This document shows, in pieces, positions 49,782 to 57,990 of a stretch of DNA of 64,000 nucleotides. The notes beneath the pieces were generated by a model, which was not told where the DNA came from, did not search any database, and worked only from the letters and a program-made list of their open reading frames with translations. The translations under genes were made by a program, and so were the position numbers. Origin of the DNA: Amycolatopsis sp. 2-15 (GTDB taxonomy: Bacteria; Actinomycetota; Actinomycetes; Mycobacteriales; Pseudonocardiaceae); assembly GCF_030285625.1 (NCBI RefSeq), contig NZ_CP127294.1, positions 1,560,001 to 1,624,000 on the forward strand, given 5' to 3'. Position 1 is the stretch's first letter, and every line of letters begins with the position of its first letter.

Positions 49782-50318
49782 TCAGAGCTTCAGGGCCGCG
49801 ATAGCCTTCTTGGCCACTGTGCGTGCTTTGATGCTCTGCTGTTGGTTACTCGTCACGATGACCGCGGCTCCCCCCTTCGAGACCGCGTACGCCACTCCGT
49901 CACCGGCCGGCTGGTAGCCGCCCTTCCACCCGGCGGGGTCCGAAGCGGGGTTCGAGGTGTCTACGGGCGCTGCGCGGTTGACCAGTTTCGTCGCGACGTC
50001 CTTCGTGCCCACGTACACCTGCACGGTGACCTGGAGCCCGCCGTCGGGGCGGTAGAAGAAGCACGACGGGTGCGGCCCGTCGTCCGAGACGCGTACGGTC
50101 GTCACGTGCTGGCCGTTCGCATCCTGCACGGTCTCGGCCGAGAGGTACGGACACTTCGCTTCCCGCGCCGGCTGCGGATCGGGCGGCAGGCCGGGCTCAG
50201 CCGCGTGCTTGGTGGTGGTCGACGGCGGCGCGGGCTGCGCGGTGCCCGCGATGGGGGTCGACACGCTGCAGCCGGCGAGCAACGCCAGGGCGGGCGCGAG
50301 AGCGAGGATTCGTCGCAT
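49782..50318 (-). CDS. Secreted lipoprotein with DUF2020-like domain
   Basis: The 178 residues, counted from ATG 50318, have a lipoprotein signal peptide ending in the lipobox LLAGC, a Pro/Thr-rich spacer and a globular part with CPYLSAETVQDANGQHV and SCFFYRPDGGLQVTVQVYVG, which resembles DUF2020 lipoproteins of mycobacteria and relatives. A TTG at 50333 would add five residues before the signal peptide. Function is unknown. It is divergent from the DoxX gene. Confidence 0.8.
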   Translation of the reverse strand: MRRILALAPALALLAGCSVSTPIAGTAQPAPPSTTTKHAAEPGLPPDPQPAREAKCPYLSAETVQDANGQHVTTVRVSDDGPHPSCFFYRPDGGLQVTVQVYVGTKDVATKLVNRAAPVDTSNPASDPAGWKGGYQPAGDGVAYAVSKGGAAVIVTSNQQQSIKARTVAKKAIAALKL

Positions 50319-50476
50319 AGCGCGCACAGTCAATCATGTCCAGTCACACGAGGGTGAAGAGCGAAAGGTTCAAGTTCCAGCGAGTAAGGGATGTTTCACT
50401 CACTGTGGTGGTGTTGAGGCTTGGCTTACCTACCCTTGCAGTCACGTATTTTCCGACTGCCAGGGAGACGACAGCC

Positions 50477-50899
50477 GTGAAACTCTTCGACAGAGGCCGT
50501 GACCACGTCCTCGCGCTCTTCCGCATCGTGCTCGGTTTTCTCTTCTTCTGCCAGGGGGCCTCGACCGTGTTCGGCCTCTGGGGACACCACGCCACGGCCG
50601 TCGGCACGTGGCCCGGCTGGTGGGCCGCGCTCATCCAGCTCCTCGGCGGCGCGGCCGTGACGCTCGGCATCGGCACGCGCGTCGCCGCCGTGATCTGCTC
50701 CGGCTCCATGGCTTTCGCGTACTTCACCGTGCACATCGGCAAGGCCGTGCTCCCCATCGAGAACGGCGGCGAGCAAGCCGCCATCTTCGCCTGGGCTTTC
50801 CTGCTGCTCGCCTTCACCGGCGGCGGCCACTGGGCGCTGACCGACTTGTTCCGCCGGACCCGCGCGGTCCCGGCCACCGGCACGGTCGCCGCCGGCTGA
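50477..50899 (+). CDS. DoxX-family membrane protein
   Basis: The 140 residues start at GTG 50477 behind AGGGAGA. Four membrane helices are seen (LALFRIVLGFLFFCQGAST, WWAALIQLLGGAAVTLGIG, AAVICSGSMAFAYFTVHI, AIFAWAFLLLAFTGGGHWAL). The RIVLGFLFFCQGA and GRTxAxL-like features match DoxX/SURF4 proteins, linked to thiol and oxidative-stress balance in mycobacteria. The open frame upstream, from 50336, lacks a ribosome-binding site. Confidence 0.87.
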   Translation: MKLFDRGRDHVLALFRIVLGFLFFCQGASTVFGLWGHHATAVGTWPGWWAALIQLLGGAAVTLGIGTRVAAVICSGSMAFAYFTVHIGKAVLPIENGGEQAAIFAWAFLLLAFTGGGHWALTDLFRRTRAVPATGTVAAG

Positions 50900-50960
50900 C
50901 CGCCCCGGCCGCCCGGCGTGCGACGATGAGCGCCGGACGGTCGGTTGTCGCGGTCAGGGG

Positions 50961-51705
50961 GTGCGAGTGTTCACGCCGGATCAGTACCTGCAGGTGGTGG
51001 CCGAGCGCGTCCAGCGCAGCGGCGGCCGGCTCAGCACCGTCCAGATCGGACCCGTGACCGCTGCCGTCGGCCTGTTCACCGAGTCGATCATGTTGTCCAC
51101 CATGAACTACTGCGTCGTCGCGGCCGCCTACCCGGAGATCGACGCGCAGACGTTGTTCCAGTTCACCGGCCTCGCCACGCAAGACGCGCGCGCCAACGTG
51201 CAAGGCACCGTCGGCTGGACGGCCGCCTCCGTCGTGATCGCGGGCCTGGTGGGCCGCGCTGCACCCCGACGCCGCCACGGCCGCGTCGGCGAAAACCGCC
51301 AACCAGTTCGGCGGCGAGACGCGCATGGTCGCCGTCGATCCGTACGCCGGCATGACGTACGCCTGGGTCGGCGGCAAGTTCTGGGGCGCGGCGGTGCAGG
51401 GATCGGTGAACGCGAAGCTGCTGTTCTGCTTCCCGCAACCGACGGAGGCTTACCAGCAGCTGCAGTGGCAAGCGCAATGGCAGGCACAGCAGGCCGGGTA
51501 CAACGCCTGGCCTGGCACCGCGCCGAACGACCCCGGTTCGGTCCCCGGCGCGACCGGTCCCACCACCGGCGGCCCCGGCGGCTTCCCGGGCCAGCAAATC
51601 CCACCCGGCTGGCAACCCCAGATCCCGCCACCCCCGGCCGCCGGCCCACCCGGCCCCCAGCCACCGCACTACCCACCACCGGGCCGCCCACCGTACGGTC
51701 AGTGA
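50961..51705 (+). pseudogene. Unrecognised gene interrupted by a +1 frameshift near 51255
   Basis: GTG 50961 starts a coherent sequence (VRVFTPDQYLQVVAERVQRS, VGLFTESIMLSTMNYCVV, VQGTVGWTAASVVIAGLVG) that turns into Arg/Pro-rich nonsense after position 51258. In the next frame the protein continues as ALHPDAATAASAKTANQFGG, then MVAVDPYAGMTYAWVGGKFW and a Gln/Pro/Gly-rich tail to TGA 51705. Removing one C from the GGGCCGCG run at 51250-51257 gives one protein of about 247 residues. I do not recognise the family. As in cwsA, this may be a sequencing error. Confidence 0.6.
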
Positions 51706-51706
51706 C

Positions 51707-52345
51707 ATGGTTTCCCTACGCGGCTGGCAATCCTTCCCCGAAGAGCTCCCTTCCTTCGACCCGGACACTGCCCCGGAAACCCCCGAAGAGCTGTTCCTCG
51801 AATGGCTCACCGAGGCCGGCGAACACGTCCTCGCCCCTCACGCCGTCACCCTGTCCACAGTGGACTCCGACGGCGCCCCCGACGCCCGCGTCGTGATCCT
51901 CAAGGACGTCGCCCCGTCCGCCTGGGCCATCGCCACCAGCTCGGAAAGCCCCAAGGGCCGCCAGCTGGACAAGACTCCCCACGCCGCCCTCACCTTCTTC
52001 TGGCCCGCCCGCGGCCGCCAGGTCCGCGTCCGCGGCACCGTCGCCCCGGCCGCCCCGGAGATCTCGGCGGCAGACTTCCTGGCCCGCCCACCCGCCTCCC
52101 GCGTCGAAGCCTTCATCGGCCACCAGTCCGAACCCCTCCCGGACCCCGCCAAACTCACCGAAGCCGCCGACGCCGCCGCCCACTGGGTCGCCGAAAACCC
52201 CGACACCGCCCCCAAAACCTGGACGCGCTACCTCGTCACCCCCACGACGGTCGAGTTCTGGCAAGCCGCACACGACCGCCGCCACCTCCGCCTCCGCTAC
52301 CTCCGCGACGCCGACACCTGGACCCGCGAACGCCTCTGGCCCTGA
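51707..52345 (+). CDS. Pyridoxamine 5'-phosphate oxidase family protein
   Basis: The 212 residues match PdxH-type flavoenzymes: an N-terminal helix, AVTLSTVDSDGAPDARVVILKDV, SPKGRQLDKTPHAALTFFW, RQVRVRGTV, and the C-terminal VEFWQAAHDRRHLRLRYLRD with a final W-x-RERLWP. The full set of FMN-binding and C-terminal PLP-site features suggests real oxidation of pyridoxamine or pyridoxine phosphate to PLP, but paralogues with other substrates exist, so the symbol is left empty. ATG 51707 is two bases after the preceding stop. Confidence 0.85.
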   Translation: MVSLRGWQSFPEELPSFDPDTAPETPEELFLEWLTEAGEHVLAPHAVTLSTVDSDGAPDARVVILKDVAPSAWAIATSSESPKGRQLDKTPHAALTFFWPARGRQVRVRGTVAPAAPEISAADFLARPPASRVEAFIGHQSEPLPDPAKLTEAADAAAHWVAENPDTAPKTWTRYLVTPTTVEFWQAAHDRRHLRLRYLRDADTWTRERLWP

Positions 52346-52359
52346 CGGCCCGCCTAGCC

Positions 52360-52440
52360 AGGCCTGCAGCCGCTCGCCCGCAACCCGGCCGGCGACAGCC
52401 ACGCCGGCTTGCCACCCGGCGGACAAGTCGGCCGAGCGGT
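52360..52440 (-). repeat. Degenerate copy of the 3' end of the phosphotransferase gene
   Basis: The 235 bases after the PNPOx gene hold no gene. Within them, 52360-52440 resembles the true 3' end of the next minus-strand gene at 52583-52660, starting with AGGCCTGCAGCCGC in both. On the minus strand the copy would code GGKPAW in place of GGKPTW and SASK in place of SASR before degenerating. The offset is 223 bases. It looks like a partial tandem duplication. Confidence 0.6.
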
Positions 52441-52580
52441 TGGCCGGCGAGCGCGAGACTTGCTAGCCGAGAGACGGAGCTGGCGAACCCCGACACCCGC
52501 CCACCAGCTCACAGCGGGCGGACCAGCTTCACCGGCCGCCACCAACCCCAGCACCCGCGACTGCCTCCAGCCCCGCCCCG

Positions 52581-53399
52581 TCAGGCCTGCAGCCGCGCCA
52601 ACGCGGCCCGGCCGGCGACCGCCCACGTCGGCTTCCCGCCCGGCGGGCCGGCTTCGCCGATGGACACCAGACGCGACGCCGACAGCACGGCCCAGCCCCG
52701 GGCGCGCCGGATCGTGGCGTCGTCCGTGGCGTACGCGGTGAAGAGGCGCGAAGCGTCGGGCAGGAGGACCCAGGCGGCGGCGAGGTCCGTCGCGGGGTCG
52801 CCGCCGCAGAGTTCGCCGAAGTCGAGGACGCCGGAGAGGGTGCCGTCGGTGGTCACGACGTTGGCCGGGTGGAGGTCGCCGTGGAGCCAGACCGGCGGGC
52901 CGGACCAGGCGGGGGCAGCAAGGGCGTCGGCCCAGATCGCGCGCAGGGGCGCGGTCGGCAGTGCCGGCGTGAAGGTCGCAAGGGGGAGGCCGCGGTCGGA
53001 GTTGGTCAACGCGTCAGCAGGCGCCTCGCGGTGCAGCGCGGTGAGGAAGGCGCCCAGGGCAACGGCGGCGTCGGCGCAGGTGACCGGCGCGCGGTCGGCC
53101 GGGGTGCCGGGCACCCAGCTGACGACGGTCCAGTGCTTCGGGAACCGCTCCGAAGGAACGCCCAGGCGCACGGGCGTCGGGACCGGCAGCGGAAGACGCG
53201 AGGCGAGCGAAGGCAACCAGCGGTGTTCCTTCACCAGCAGGTCGGACGCGCGCTCCGTCGCGTACGGGAGGCGGACGGCGAGGTCGCCGCCCAGGCGCCA
53301 GAGCTGGTTGTCCCAGCCGGTGGCGGCGTGGCGCAGCGGGAAGGCGGCGAGGTCAGGGTGCTGGTCGCGCAGGAGGGCGCGGATCAGCTCTTCGGTCAT
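52581..53399 (-). CDS. Aminoglycoside phosphotransferase-family kinase
   Basis: The 272 residues start at ATG 53399 (MTEELIRALLRDQHPDLA). The kinase-like fold shows LAVRLPY in the N lobe, the catalytic WLHGDLHPANVV (His-Gly-Asp) and a metal-binding LDFGELCGGDPATDLAAAW. The family covers antibiotic and small-molecule kinases, and most chromosomal members have unknown substrates. It is divergent from the gene at 53463 with 63 bases between. The open frame upstream of the ATG is only a shadow of neighbouring genes. Confidence 0.88.
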   Translation of the reverse strand: MTEELIRALLRDQHPDLAAFPLRHAATGWDNQLWRLGGDLAVRLPYATERASDLLVKEHRWLPSLASRLPLPVPTPVRLGVPSERFPKHWTVVSWVPGTPADRAPVTCADAAVALGAFLTALHREAPADALTNSDRGLPLATFTPALPTAPLRAIWADALAAPAWSGPPVWLHGDLHPANVVTTDGTLSGVLDFGELCGGDPATDLAAAWVLLPDASRLFTAYATDDATIRRARGWAVLSASRLVSIGEAGPPGGKPTWAVAGRAALARLQA

Positions 53400-53462
53400 G
53401 AGCGGTCCCCCGGTGTCCGAACTGTTCAAGACGCGCGCGCGGGAGCGTGCGACGGTGATCGT

Positions 53463-54347
53463 ATGACTGTGAACCTCGCTGCTGCCGCGTCCTTCCTCGC
53501 CACGCACGGGCGGGTGCTCGACCGCCGCCGGTTCGAGCTGCTGTTCGGTGAAGGTGAAGGTGATGCGGAGGCTGTGCTCTCGGCCGTCGCGGCGTACCGC
53601 AACGCCGACGGCGGCTACGGCTGGGGCCTGGAGCCCGATCTGCGTGCGCCGGAGAGCCAGCCGGGTGGGGCGCTGCACGCGTTCGAGGTGTTCGAGGACA
53701 TCGCGCCGAAGACCACGCCGCTGTCGCTGGAGCTGTGTGACTGGCTGGAGTCCGTGTCGCTGCCGGGTGGCGGGTTGCCGTTCGCGTTCCCCGTCGCGGA
53801 CCGCGCCGGGAACGCTCCATTTTGGACGGACGCCGACCCGACGAAGTTCTCCCTCCAGAGCACGGCTTTCGTCGCGTCGACGGCGTTGCGCGTCGCGGCC
53901 CACGACAAGGCCGTGGCGGAACACCCGTGGCTCACGGCCGCGGTGTCGACCTGCCTGGACGCCATCTCCCGCGTGGAGGAGCAGCCGCACGCGATCGAGC
54001 TGTCGTTCGCCATCCGGTTCCTCGACGCCGCGCACGCGACCCGCCCGGAGGCCGACGAGCTCCTCGACCACCTCGGCAAGTTCCTGCCGCCCGACGGCAT
54101 CCTCCACGTCGCCGGCGGCGGCGAGGACGAGGTCCTGCGGCCACTGGACTTCTCGCCGATCCCGGGCCCGTCGCGCAAGGTGCTCGACCCCGCCGCGATC
54201 GCCGCCGAGCTCGAGCGCCTCGAGTCCCAGCAGCTCGAAGACGGCGGCTGGACGGTCGACTTCGGCAGCTTCTCCCCGGCGGCGTCGCTCGAATGGCGCG
54301 GCTACGCCACCGTTCGCGCGATTTCGGTGCTGCGAGCCAACTCGTAG
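53463..54347 (+). CDS. Prenyltransferase/terpene-cyclase-fold protein of unknown function
   Basis: The 294 residues start at ATG 53463 (MTVNLAAAASFLATHGRVLD). The sequence has alpha/alpha-barrel repeat features such as YRNADGGYGWGLEPDLR, LSLELCDWLESVSLPGGGLPF, FSLQSTAFVASTALRV and the QW-like LESQQLEDGGWTVDF. Such proteins are often annotated as prenyltransferase-like, but the DxDD or DDxxD motifs of active cyclases are not seen. It is followed after nine bases by the PHP phosphatase gene, probably in one operon. Confidence 0.75.
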   Translation: MTVNLAAAASFLATHGRVLDRRRFELLFGEGEGDAEAVLSAVAAYRNADGGYGWGLEPDLRAPESQPGGALHAFEVFEDIAPKTTPLSLELCDWLESVSLPGGGLPFAFPVADRAGNAPFWTDADPTKFSLQSTAFVASTALRVAAHDKAVAEHPWLTAAVSTCLDAISRVEEQPHAIELSFAIRFLDAAHATRPEADELLDHLGKFLPPDGILHVAGGGEDEVLRPLDFSPIPGPSRKVLDPAAIAAELERLESQQLEDGGWTVDFGSFSPAASLEWRGYATVRAISVLRANS

Positions 54348-54356
54348 TGTGGGGGC

Positions 54357-55193
54357 GTGCTGCCGCAGGACAGCCACGTCCACACCGAGTGGTCGTGGGA
54401 CACCGTCACCGGGTCGATGGTCCAGTCGTGCCAGCGCGCGCTCGCGCTCGGGCTGCCGTCGCTGGCGTTCACGGAGCACGCCGACCTCACGCCGTGGCTC
54501 ATCCCGGAGCCGATCCGGCCGCACCTGCCCGACCACTTCCGCGTGCGGCTGCGGACGGACGGCGTGCTGGCGCCGCCTGCCCTCGACGTCGAGGGTTACC
54601 TCGCGTGCGTGCAGGAGTGCCGCGAGCGGTTCCCGGATCTGCGGATCCTGTCGGGGGTGGAGCTGAGTGAGCCGCACTGGCACCGGCCGGAGGCGGACGC
54701 GTTGCTGGCGGCGCACCGCTTCGAGCGGGTGCTGGGGTCGGTGCACTCGCTGCCCGAAGGGTCCCATCACTACGAGCTGAGCGTGATCGCGGACCGCCCG
54801 ACCGACGCGACGCTGCGCGCGTACCTGGGCGAGGTGCTGGGCCTGGTGGAGTCGACGGCCGATTTCGAGGTCCTGGCCCACATCGACTACGCGCTGCGCA
54901 CCTGGCCTTCGTCGAAACCCTTCGTGGCCGCGGACTTCGAGGAGGAGTTCCGCACGGTTCTGCGCGCGTTGGCCGGCAGTGGGCGCGCCCTGGAGCTCAA
55001 CACGAAAGTCCCCCTGCCACACGACGTTCTCCTGTGGTGGGCCGCCGAAGGTGGCCGGATCCTCTCCTTCGGCAGCGACGCCCACGCGCCCGAACTCGTC
55101 GGCCACGCGTTCGCCGAGGCCGCCGCGTTGGCGACTTCGTGCGGGTTCCAACCTGGCCGCACTCCGCACGACCTGTGGATCCGCCGCGGCTAG
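54357..55193 (+). CDS. PHP-domain phosphatase (histidinol-phosphatase-like)
   Basis: The 278 residues belong to the PHP metal-dependent phosphoesterases. Metal ligands are visible in DSHVHTEWSWD, FTEHADL, GVELSEPHWH, LGSVHSLP, LAHIDYALR and SFGSDAHAP. Some members act in histidine synthesis (HisK type); without other his genes nearby the substrate stays open. GTG 54357 is the start. The stop overlaps the end of the convergent TetR gene by four bases. Confidence 0.88.
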   Translation: MLPQDSHVHTEWSWDTVTGSMVQSCQRALALGLPSLAFTEHADLTPWLIPEPIRPHLPDHFRVRLRTDGVLAPPALDVEGYLACVQECRERFPDLRILSGVELSEPHWHRPEADALLAAHRFERVLGSVHSLPEGSHHYELSVIADRPTDATLRAYLGEVLGLVESTADFEVLAHIDYALRTWPSSKPFVAADFEEEFRTVLRALAGSGRALELNTKVPLPHDVLLWWAAEGGRILSFGSDAHAPELVGHAFAEAAALATSCGFQPGRTPHDLWIRRG

Positions 55194-55822
55194 CTCTTGC
55201 CGAGCGTCCCGAGGCCGTTCATCAGCAGGTCGAAGCCCAGTTCGGCCGCCGCGACCGCCTCGGGGTACGCGTGGGTCGCGGAGACGCCGTTCGCCATGCG
55301 GTGGTGGTTCTCCATCGACAGCCGCCACTGCACGGACGCGATCTGCGCGGCCGCCAGGCGCGCGGTCAGCGGCGGCAGGTCCGGTGAGTCGCCGAGCTCG
55401 GCCGCCAGCGCCAGTTCCCCGCTTTCCCGGAACCGCAACAGGCTCGGCAACAGGGTCGGCGTGCCCATGATCAGCCTGTACAAAGCCAGCACCTGCGGCA
55501 GGTCGCAGAGCCCGGTGATCGGGTCGTGGCGGCGCAGGCCGTCGAGGAAATGCTCGCGCAGCGCGGGAAGCGGCGCGGCGCGGTGCGCGCGGACCACGCG
55601 TGCGCTCTCGTGTTCGTGGTCGGCGATGCGGTGCAGGACGAGGTCGTCCTTGCCCTGGAAGTAGGCGAACAACGTCCGCCGCGACACCTCCGCGGCCTCC
55701 GCGACCTGCGAGATCGACACCTGGTCGAAGCCGTGCTCGAAGAACAGCTCGAGGGCGGCGTTCGAGATCGCCTCGCGCGTGCGCTGCTTCTTTCGCTCCC
55801 GCAGGCCGGTCTGCTCGTCCAC
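55190..55822 (-). CDS. TetR-family repressor
   Basis: The 210 residues have a TetR helix-turn-helix at about 12-58 (REAISNAALELFFEHGFDQV, ISQVAEAAEVSRRTLFAYFQGK) and a helical ligand domain. GTG 55822 is the start. It is divergent from the FAD monooxygenase gene, with 73 bases between the starts. Local repeated TGCACTCAG-type sequences are probable operators. The usual model is that it represses the monooxygenase until a substrate-like ligand binds. Confidence 0.92.
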   Translation of the reverse strand: MDEQTGLRERKKQRTREAISNAALELFFEHGFDQVSISQVAEAAEVSRRTLFAYFQGKDDLVLHRIADHEHESARVVRAHRAAPLPALREHFLDGLRRHDPITGLCDLPQVLALYRLIMGTPTLLPSLLRFRESGELALAAELGDSPDLPPLTARLAAAQIASVQWRLSMENHHRMANGVSATHAYPEAVAAAELGFDLLMNGLGTLGKS

Positions 55823-55895
55823 GAAAACAGGCTACCGCGGTGGTGCACTCGGGGCTATATTGCACTCAGTCTACTTCTGCACTGAGGAGCACTTC
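55823..55895. promoter_or_regulatory. Divergent promoter/operator of the TetR-monooxygenase pair
   Basis: The 73 bases contain TGCACTCGG, TGCACTCAG and TGCACTGAG, three copies of a nine-base element, and the inverted pair CTCAGT and ACTGAG flanking a 10-12 base centre. TATATT at 55857-55862 is a likely -10 for the monooxygenase gene. The layout suits a TetR dimer. Confidence 0.5.
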
Positions 55896-57305
55896 ATGGA
55901 TGTGATAGTGGTCGGAGCGGGCCCGGCCGGGTTGACGCTGGCCCACGAGCTCGCCCTCGGCGGCGCCGAGGTCGTGGTGCTGGAAAAGCTGACCGAACGC
56001 GTCGAGCAGACGAAGGGCGGCACGATCCAGCCGCGCACCGCCGAGCTGCTCGACGCGCGAGGCCTGCTCACCGCGATCCGCGAGCGGCAGTTCGAGCGCG
56101 CCGCCGTCGGCGGGCACTTCGCCGGGCTGCCGGTGCCACTCGACTGCACCCCTTGGCAGACCAGGCATCCCCACCCGCTTGGCATTCCACAGTGGAAGGT
56201 CGAGGAGGTGCTGGAGGCGGCGGCGACCGCTGGTGGCGCGCACGTGCTGCGGGGCCAGCACGTCACCGCAATTCGTGCCGACGACACCGGCGTCACCGTG
56301 ACTACCGATCGGGACCTGCGCGCCCGGTACGTCGTCGCCTGCGACGGCGCGCACAGCACCGTGCGCAAGCTGCTGGACCTGCCGTTCCCCGGCCGGCCCG
56401 GCACGTATCGCGCCGTGCTCACCGACGTGCGACTGTCGGCCGTCTCCGACCTGGTGCCCGCGCAGGCCGGCCACATGAGCACGATGACGAGGACCACCGC
56501 CGACCACTGGGGCATGCTCGTGCCGACCGGCGGCGACCACTACCGCTTCACCTACGGCAAACTCGACGAGGCCGAGCCGTCGATGAGCGCGGAAGCCGTG
56601 CAGCAGGCGCTCACCGCGATCTACGGCGAACCCACCACACTGGCCGAGGTCCTCACGATCTCGCGCTTCAGCGACGCCACGCGCCAGCTCGAAAACTACC
56701 GTCACGGCCGCGTTTTCTTCGCCGGCGACGCCGCCCACATCCATGGGCCGCTCGGCGGGCAGGGACTCAACCTCGGCGTGCAGGACGCTTTCAACCTCGG
56801 CTGGAAGCTCGCCGCGACGCTGCGAGGAGCCGCGGACAGCCTCCTCGACACCTACCAGACCGAGCGCCACCCGAAGGCCGCCCGCGTGCTGCACCACACG
56901 TCGGCACAACGCGTTCTCGCCGTGCCGAACCCAGACCCGGACCTGCTTGCGCTGAGCGAGATCTTCACCGATCTCATGCGCCTGCCCGAAACCAACCGCT
57001 ATCTCGCCGGGATGATGTCCGGTTTGGACGATCCCGCTCGGCTGCCCGACCTGGACCTCGTGACCGCCGACGGCCCGACCCGCGTGGCCGAGCTCCTGCG
57101 CAACGGGCGCGCCGTCCTGCTCGATTTCACCGGCGGCGTCGAGCTGCCCGCCGGCTGGGCCGAGCGCGTGAACCTGGTGCGCGCCAAGGCAGACACCGCG
57201 CTGCCGGCCGTGCTGCTCCGCCCCGACGCCGCCGTCGCCTGGCGCGGCGACACCCCGCTCGAAGACGCTCTGCTCGCGACCTTTCAGCCGGCCTTGGGCG
57301 CGTAG
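55896..57305 (+). CDS. FAD-dependent aromatic monooxygenase
   Basis: The 469 residues start at ATG 55896 behind GAGGAG; an open frame from 55779 upstream is not coding. Features of class A flavin hydroxylases are VVGAGPAGLTLAHELALGG, the DG motif VACDGAHSTVRK and the GD motif FFAGDAAHIHGPLGGQGLNLG, with a short C-terminal thioredoxin-like extension. Related enzymes hydroxylate polyketide antibiotics or inactivate drugs such as rifampicin. It is divergent from a TetR gene, and its end overlaps the convergent reductase by 22 bases. Confidence 0.92.
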   Translation: MDVIVVGAGPAGLTLAHELALGGAEVVVLEKLTERVEQTKGGTIQPRTAELLDARGLLTAIRERQFERAAVGGHFAGLPVPLDCTPWQTRHPHPLGIPQWKVEEVLEAAATAGGAHVLRGQHVTAIRADDTGVTVTTDRDLRARYVVACDGAHSTVRKLLDLPFPGRPGTYRAVLTDVRLSAVSDLVPAQAGHMSTMTRTTADHWGMLVPTGGDHYRFTYGKLDEAEPSMSAEAVQQALTAIYGEPTTLAEVLTISRFSDATRQLENYRHGRVFFAGDAAHIHGPLGGQGLNLGVQDAFNLGWKLAATLRGAADSLLDTYQTERHPKAARVLHHTSAQRVLAVPNPDPDLLALSEIFTDLMRLPETNRYLAGMMSGLDDPARLPDLDLVTADGPTRVAELLRNGRAVLLDFTGGVELPAGWAERVNLVRAKADTALPAVLLRPDAAVAWRGDTPLEDALLATFQPALGA

Positions 57306-57946
57306 CGGATCAGCACGACGTCGCCGATCGCCCGCGTATCCAGCAGTTTCATCCGCCCGCCCGGGTACAACGCGGGCAGCAGGAACCGCGGCGCGGCGGC
57401 GGCGCCGACGACGAGCGGCGCGATGGCGAGGTGGATCTCGTCGGCCAGGAGCTGCGAGAGGAACGCGGTATGGATCTGGCCGCCGCCCTCGACCATCAAC
57501 CGCCGGATGCCACGGTCACCGAGATCGTCGAGCAGCGCGCCGAAGTGGACTTGTGGTCCGAGCGCGACGACCTCGGCGAGCCGACCGAGCCGTTCGCGGG
57601 CGATCCGGGCGCCGGTTTCGGTGGTGTAGACGAGCTTTTCGCCGCCGTGGTGCCAAAACTTCCACTCCGGATCGACGTCACCCGACGCCGTCACGGTCAC
57701 TTTCAACGGGTACGCGGGTTTGCCGGCGCGCACGCGCTCGGCCCGGCGTTCCTCACTGTTGACCAGCAGCCGCGGGTTGTCGGCGCGGATCGTGCCCGCG
57801 CCGATCAGGATCGCGTCGGACTCCGCGCGCACCTGGTCGACGCGGTCGAAGTCCTCGGCGTTGGACAGCAGCAGCCGGTCGGGGGTCGTGTCGTCGATCG
57901 CCCCGTCGACACTCGTCGCGACGCTCAGCAGAACGTGGGGACGCAT
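57284..57946 (-). CDS. RibD C-terminal / dihydrofolate-reductase-fold reductase
   Basis: The 220 residues start at ATG 57946 with AGGAGA before it. The fold is that of the RibD reductase domain (VLLSVATSVDGAIDD, DAILIGAGTIRADNPRLLV, RRLMVEGGGQIHTAFL, DEIHLAIAPLVVG), which uses NADPH to reduce a ribosylamino-pyrimidine in riboflavin synthesis. As a stand-alone gene away from other rib genes it may act on another substrate. It ends inside the 3' end of the convergent monooxygenase gene. Confidence 0.87.
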   Translation of the reverse strand: MRPHVLLSVATSVDGAIDDTTPDRLLLSNAEDFDRVDQVRAESDAILIGAGTIRADNPRLLVNSEERRAERVRAGKPAYPLKVTVTASGDVDPEWKFWHHGGEKLVYTTETGARIARERLGRLAEVVALGPQVHFGALLDDLGDRGIRRLMVEGGGQIHTAFLSQLLADEIHLAIAPLVVGAAAAPRFLLPALYPGGRMKLLDTRAIGDVVLIRYAPKAG

Positions 57947-57990
57947 CGGCTCTCCTTTTTCGGTTGACCGGCCCGGCACAGTAGACCTTC

